From the NCBI GenBank assembly GCA_016206875.1, contig JACQQR010000119.1, positions 1-10,443 on the forward strand: a DNA stretch of 10,443 nucleotides, read 5' to 3'. This document shows positions 7,761 through 10,443 of the stretch, one piece after another. The DNA is from Candidatus Omnitrophota bacterium (GTDB taxonomy: Bacteria; Omnitrophota; Omnitrophia; Omnitrophales; JACROU01). The notes beneath the pieces are model-generated. The model ran no database searches. It saw only the letters and a list, made by a program, of their open reading frames with translations, and was not told the DNA's origin. Within the stretch, counting starts at the first letter, position 1. Every line of letters begins with the position of its first letter. A program made the translations under genes and the position numbers.

Positions 7761-7948
7761 TCATTCTTGTTGAATGATGACTGCGCCGTATAGCGCCTAA
7801 GGAAGGCGCTTTCGGCGCTGCCATCATTCTTGTTGAATGATGACTGCGCTGTGAGCGCCTAAGGAAGGCGCTTTCGGCGCTGCCATCATTCTTGTTGAAT
7901 GATGACTGCGCTGTGAGCGCCTAAGGAAGGCGCTCTACAGCGCTGCCA
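7761..7948. repeat. Three tandem 62-63 bp repeats filling the gap between tRNA-Ser and the convergent gene
   Basis: Units are 7761-7823 (63 bp), 7824-7885 (62 bp) and 7886-7948 (63 bp). All begin with the same 26 bases (TCATTCTTGTTGAATGATGA then CTGCGC) and end GCTGCCA. Each unit can fold into an 8-bp AT-rich hairpin (CATCATTC/GAATGATG with loop TTGTT, using the CA before the unit). It can also fold into a two-tier GC hairpin with inner stem AGCGCCT/AGGCGCT and loop AAGGA. The outer stem is GCGCCG:CGGCGC in unit 1, GCGCTG:CGGCGC in unit 2 and GCGCTGT:ACAGCGC in unit 3. The array starts right after the tRNA CCA and ends at the base before the stop codon of the minus-strand gene. There are no spacers, so it is not a CRISPR. 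Transcription from either side would produce very structured RNA, so a role as a two-way terminator or 3'-end stabiliser is possible. Confidence 0.9.
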
Positions 7949-8488
7949 TTATGCCGCTTCGTCAAAGACTTCTTCGGTTAATCGCTGCCGAATAATTTCA
8001 TTATGCTGCATTTCACTTTGCAGCGCTTGCTCGAAGGGCCCGGTGAGTTCCTCAAGTCCCGCATTTTCCGCAAGCTGAATCAACCGTTGCCAGCACAAGT
8101 AGAAATTCCCCGTAAGTTCCGAGGAAAGCAGAACCGAGAACGATTGCGCCAAAGCGGAGTAGGGATGGCGCACAATTTCAAGAACATTCCGTGAGACCGC
8201 ATGAAAGGCATGCATGCCGCAAGACTCTACGGAAGCGGGGCTCCCCATCTGCGCAGCAAATTCGGTGAAGAGTTGAAAATGGTCTAATTTTTGGTCGCGA
8301 ATAAAAGAGAGCTCATCCAAAAGCATTTTCCCTCGCCGAAGCGACCGGGCTTTATCGAACAATGCGGTATAAAGAATAAGCTGGGCACGCTCATAAACAA
8401 TGCACTCGGAAAGGGTTTCAAGTAAAGAAGAAACAAAACACCTTTCTTTTATACCCAAATCCGCCTCTGCCACGATTTTGTTTTCCAT
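7949..8488 (-). CDS. Ferritin-like (four-helix-bundle) protein, function unknown
   Basis: The product is 179 aa from the ATG at 8488-8486. That start is chosen because AAGGGAGA (8500-8493 on the minus strand) is well placed before it. A longer frame to 8563 has no ribosome site and would run over promoter sequence. The protein looks almost wholly helical, with no signal peptide or membrane segment. The spacing of possible metal ligands matches rubrerythrin-type ferritin-like proteins: Glu33 in helix A, His70 in helix B, Glu124 in helix C and E159-x-x-H162 in helix D. The helix-B Glu expected three residues before His70 is Lys67 (DQKLDH), so a classical di-iron site may be incomplete. Possible roles include oxygen or peroxide handling or metal binding, but these are guesses. 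The gene is convergent with tRNA-Ser and divergent from the AbiE pair. A remote four-helix protein unrelated to ferritins is an alternative. Confidence 0.6.
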   Translation of the reverse strand: MENKIVAEADLGIKERCFVSSLLETLSECIVYERAQLILYTALFDKARSLRRGKMLLDELSFIRDQKLDHFQLFTEFAAQMGSPASVESCGMHAFHAVSRNVLEIVRHPYSALAQSFSVLLSSELTGNFYLCWQRLIQLAENAGLEELTGPFEQALQSEMQHNEIIRQRLTEEVFDEAA

Positions 8489-8527
8489 AAAGTCTCCCTT
8501 GTAAGTAAGAGTAAATGCGACAAAGCA

Positions 8528-8543
8528 AGCAGGTTCCATGCCA
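8528..8543 (-). promoter_or_regulatory. Candidate sigma-54 promoter for the ferritin-like gene
   Basis: Read on the minus strand the site is TGGCATGGAACCTGCT. It has GG and GC exactly 10 nt apart and differs at two conserved positions from the consensus TGGCACG-N4-TTGCW. Transcription would start about 12 nt after the GC, near 8518, giving a leader of about 30 nt that contains the Shine-Dalgarno. No rpoN or activator gene is in the window. Confidence 0.35.
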
Positions 8544-8556
8544 GGCTTATTCTTTA

Positions 8557-8584
8557 TTGACACGCCGGGAAAGTGTGCTAGATT
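8557..8584 (+). promoter_or_regulatory. Promoter for the abiE pair (sigma-70 type)
   Basis: A consensus -35 TTGACA (8557-8562) is followed after 16 bp by TAGATT (8579-8584), a 4/6 match to the -10 consensus. The predicted start near 8591 leaves a leader of about 39 nt before ATG 8630. It is divergent from the minus-strand promoter candidate, with only 13 bp between them. Confidence 0.55.
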
Positions 8585-8607
8585 AGTGGCTGTAAAACTG
8601 TAATACG

Positions 8608-8631
8608 ATACTTATTTTAGAGATAAGGTAT
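8608..8631. promoter_or_regulatory. Imperfect inverted repeat over the abiEi start, possible autoregulatory operator
   Basis: ATACTTAT (8608-8615) and ATAAGGTAT (8623-8631) are inverted copies differing by one extra base. They cover the ribosome site and the A and T of the ATG. AbiEi antitoxins are known to repress their own promoter by binding inverted repeats with their winged-helix domain. Assigning this site to AbiEi is inference. Confidence 0.3.
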
Positions 8632-9430
8632 GACTCAAAAAAATACATTAAAAGAATTAGGGCCTATTGAAGCCAATATCGTAGGGCGCCTGACCTATGA
8701 AAAGAAAACCATTGTCACGAGCAAAGATTTAGAGAATCTCTTCAACCTGTCTCCGGAAGACAGGTGGCAAGTGGTTTTCCGGCTTAAAAAGAAAAACAGA
8801 CTCACTCCGATAAAACCCGGGGTTTACGTTTTCTCGCCTCTGGAAGCGGGGCCGACCGGACGAGGCATGAATCCATTCCTTATCCCGCCCGTTTTTTTCC
8901 CCAGGGGGAATTACTACATCGGATACTCATCGATGTTCAATTATTATGGTTTTACGGAACAGCTTTTTCAAACGCTCTACATCCTTAATACTTCGATAAG
9001 CAAAGAGAAAATTATTTGCCGGGTTCCGTGCAGATTCGTAAAAATTTCCGAGAGCCGGATGTATGGGCTTGGGGCCGTAAAAATCGAAGGTCAGGATATT
9101 TTCGTCAGCTCGAAAGAAAAAACCATGATCGATCTCCTTTATTTTAACAAGCCGGTGGGAGGCATTCAGCCGGCCGCAGAGATTTTTTCCGGGATCGTCA
9201 AACGTAAAAAGTGTGATATCAAAAAGCTAGTGGAATATGCCGTGAAGTTCCCGAACGTGACCGTCAGAAAATGGGCAGGCGTTCTTTTGGAAAACGCCGG
9301 GATTGCGGGGGCACTTTTAAAGCCGCTTGCCGGGAGCGTTGAAAATACGGCGATCTCCTCTTTGGGGAAATCCCGCAAAGGAAGGCTCAATAAAAAATGG
9401 AAAGCCATTATCAATGATTCACAAAAATAA
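8630..9430 (+). CDS. abiEi: AbiEi-family antitoxin / transcriptional repressor of a type IV toxin-antitoxin system
   Basis: The product is 266 aa. Residues of about 10-70 form a winged-helix-like N-terminal domain (LGPIEANIVGRLTYEKKTIVTSKDL...), and its wing-like end IKPGVYVFSP is typical of AbiEi. The body has NYYIGYSSMFNYYGFTEQ (94-111) and VSSKEKTMIDLLY (159-171), matching the AbiEi pattern Y-G--SAL--HG-TEQ... and S-EKT--D. The C-terminal tail is basic (SRKGRLNKKWKAIIND). In studied systems AbiEi represses the operon and counteracts the AbiEii nucleotidyltransferase. Protein-protein contact between the two is not needed in the classical type IV description. The start ATG 8630 has a weak ribosome site (AGAG at 8619-8622). 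The last 17 bp overlap the toxin gene, a usual arrangement for this pair. Confidence 0.88.
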   Translation: MTQKNTLKELGPIEANIVGRLTYEKKTIVTSKDLENLFNLSPEDRWQVVFRLKKKNRLTPIKPGVYVFSPLEAGPTGRGMNPFLIPPVFFPRGNYYIGYSSMFNYYGFTEQLFQTLYILNTSISKEKIICRVPCRFVKISESRMYGLGAVKIEGQDIFVSSKEKTMIDLLYFNKPVGGIQPAAEIFSGIVKRKKCDIKKLVEYAVKFPNVTVRKWAGVLLENAGIAGALLKPLAGSVENTAISSLGKSRKGRLNKKWKAIINDSQK

Positions 9431-10292
9431 GGATGAATTCATCAAGGTTGTTGAATTGGCTGCGACAAAAAAAGGCTTTTTGCCGCTTTTGATGGAGAAG
9501 GACTATTATTTGACATTGATTCTCTCTAAACTGAACCAGTTATCGGAAGGGCTGATCTTCAAAGGCGGGACATGCCTTAATAAAGTTTATTTTTCTTACT
9601 ATAGATTAAGCGAAGATCTTGATTTCAGTATGCAGCTTCCGACTTCGACGCTTACGCGCGGGATAAGGCGGAAAGCGATTCAGCCGGTTAAAGATAAAAT
9701 CAAAGAATTTGCGGAGCAATTCGGAATCAAACTGGATGAAACAGAGGAACCGGGCAGGAACGAGTCAAAACAGTATCTTTATTATTTTGTATATCAATCC
9801 GCGGTGAGCCCGGGTGAGGGAAAGATAAAATTTGAAATTGGCCTCCGCTATAACCCCATTTTGGGGACCGAAAAACGCAAGGTTCAGCATCATTTCCTGC
9901 ATCCTTTTACGGAAGAAATACTTTTTGAAGGCGGGGAAGTCCGCTGCCTGGCGCTGAAAGAGGTTGTGGCTGAAAAACTGCGCGCGGCCGCGACCCGTAA
10001 AACCATTGCCCCGCGCGATTTCTACGATCTGGATTTCATTTTGAGAAAGGGTTTTAAGATTGCCGACCCGGAAGTGATGGAACTGTTTCAAAAGAAACTT
10101 GCTGAAGACCGCGCTGACACGGATCTGGCCGGATACAGCGTGCATCTTGGCAGGCAGGCAGAAGAAATCAAAGACATGCGCTCACGCATCAAGGAAGAGC
10201 TTTTCGAGGTTCTGACCGCCGAAGAGCGAAAAAACTTCGATCTCGACGCCGCGCTTAAACGAATCAATAATGTTTTTAAAGTGGTTGTCTGA
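9414..10292 (+). CDS. abiEii: AbiEii-family nucleotidyltransferase toxin (type IV toxin-antitoxin, phage defence)
   Basis: The product is 292 aa in the AbiEii/AbiGii nucleotidyltransferase family (DNA polymerase beta-like fold). The active-site signature is clear: KGGTCLNK (50-57) followed by RLSEDLDFSM (64-73), with the metal-binding pair Asp68 and Asp70. Further family motifs are KFEIGLRY (139-145), LKEVVAEKLRAAATR (181-195) and RDFYDLDFIL (201-210), the R-D-YDL motif. Relatives such as MenT toxins add nucleotides to tRNA 3' ends and block translation; the target here is unknown. The start ATG 9414 lies inside the end of abiEi, overlapping it by 17 bp. An upstream ATG at 9327 in the same frame would overlap abiEi by a further 87 bp and give a non-family N-terminus, so it is rejected. 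All visible catalytic residues are intact, so the toxin is probably active. Confidence 0.9.
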   Translation: MIHKNKDEFIKVVELAATKKGFLPLLMEKDYYLTLILSKLNQLSEGLIFKGGTCLNKVYFSYYRLSEDLDFSMQLPTSTLTRGIRRKAIQPVKDKIKEFAEQFGIKLDETEEPGRNESKQYLYYFVYQSAVSPGEGKIKFEIGLRYNPILGTEKRKVQHHFLHPFTEEILFEGGEVRCLALKEVVAEKLRAAATRKTIAPRDFYDLDFILRKGFKIADPEVMELFQKKLAEDRADTDLAGYSVHLGRQAEEIKDMRSRIKEELFEVLTAEERKNFDLDAALKRINNVFKVVV

Positions 10293-10344
10293 TCAAACAG
10301 GTAAGCGGGCATGTCGTCAGACAAGTTCACGCAAAATACCACCT

Positions 10345-10362
10345 ATACGCTCCGTATGTTTT
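10345..10362 (+). terminator. Possible weak terminator after abiEii
   Basis: ATACG/CGTAT (10345-10349 and 10353-10357) with loop CTC, extendable by one G-U pair, is followed by GTTTT. The stem is short and AT-containing. The rest of 10293-10416 holds no gene. Confidence 0.25.
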
Positions 10363-10396
10363 CGGCTATACTTTCCGCCTTCCCGCAGCCTTCACT

Positions 10397-10405
10397 TGAT
10401 ATAAT
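10397..10405 (+). promoter_or_regulatory. Extended -10 promoter for the terminal tRNA gene
   Basis: TGATATAAT combines the TGn extension with a perfect TATAAT (10400-10405), 11 nt before the tRNA 5' end. No good -35 is seen, which is usual for extended -10 promoters. The start site would be near 10412. Confidence 0.6.
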
Positions 10406-10416
10406 ATTTTATTCAT

Positions 10417-10443
10417 GCGCCCATAGCTCAACTGGATAGAGCA
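10417..10443 (+). tRNA. tRNA gene, 5' part only (isotype probably Arg)
   Basis: GCGCCCA (acceptor 5' strand), T8 and A9, then the D arm GCTC-AACTGGATA-GAGC are typical of a tRNA 5' end. The window stops before the anticodon. The acceptor and D-arm sequence resembles bacterial tRNA-Arg, but the isotype cannot be established from 27 nt. Confidence 0.85.

Noticed and set aside
7761..7948. CRISPR array
   Set aside because: The units are contiguous, with no unique spacers between them, and there are no cas genes nearby.
8489..8563. 25-residue N-terminal extension of the ferritin-like protein (ATG at 8563)
   Set aside because: It has no ribosome site, and it would cover the candidate sigma-54 element and the abiE -35. 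The ATG at 8488 has a clear AAGGGAGA.
9327..9413. Upstream ATG start for the AbiEii toxin
   Set aside because: It would overlap abiEi by more than 100 bp and add a Pro/Lys-rich stretch that is just abiEi read in another frame. ATG 9414 gives the family-like N-terminus.

Overview
The window shows a bacterial replication/gyrase locus followed by a short accessory segment between two tRNA genes. The core part reads left to right: the 3' end of dnaN (sliding clamp), a DUF721/DciA-like gene, gyrB, gyrA and serS. No recF lies between dnaN and gyrB. GyrB is 831 aa and carries the large insertion after the TOPRIM domain found in many Gram-negative-type GyrBs. Together with this gene order and the small GC-rich palindromes scattered between genes, this suggests an uncultured Gram-negative-type lineage, perhaps the PVC superphylum or Omnitrophota. 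That placement is an inference and is weakly held.

Region by region: 3-410 is dnaN (5' end outside the window). 411-687 has no gene but holds two inverted copies of a C/G-rich repeat, each interrupted at a different point by a different small palindrome. 688/697-1173 is the DUF721 gene, overlapping gyrB (1164-3659) by 10 bp. gyrA (3682-6240) follows 22 nt later from a TTG start with a strong Shine-Dalgarno. serS (6258-7514) follows 17 nt after gyrA. 7515-7666 holds hairpins and a possible promoter. 7667-7760 is tRNA-Ser(GCT), the substrate of the enzyme encoded just upstream.

From the CCA end of the tRNA to the stop codon of the next, convergent gene (7761-7948) the DNA consists entirely of three tandem 62-63 bp repeats. 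Each can form an AT-rich hairpin and a two-tier GC-rich hairpin. The few differences between copies lie mainly in the outer stem, where one pair reads C:G, U:G and U:A in turn, so pairing is preserved. This is the most unusual feature of the window.

On the minus strand, 7949-8488 encodes a small ferritin-like helical protein with one expected metal ligand replaced by Lys. A sigma-54-like GG-N10-GC element lies upstream. Running the other way, 8630-10292 is an AbiEi/AbiEii pair, a type IV toxin-antitoxin and phage-defence module, with a TTGACA promoter and overlapping genes. The window ends 27 nt into another tRNA gene, probably Arg, preceded by an extended -10 promoter. The accessory genes thus lie between two tRNA genes next to a conserved housekeeping operon.
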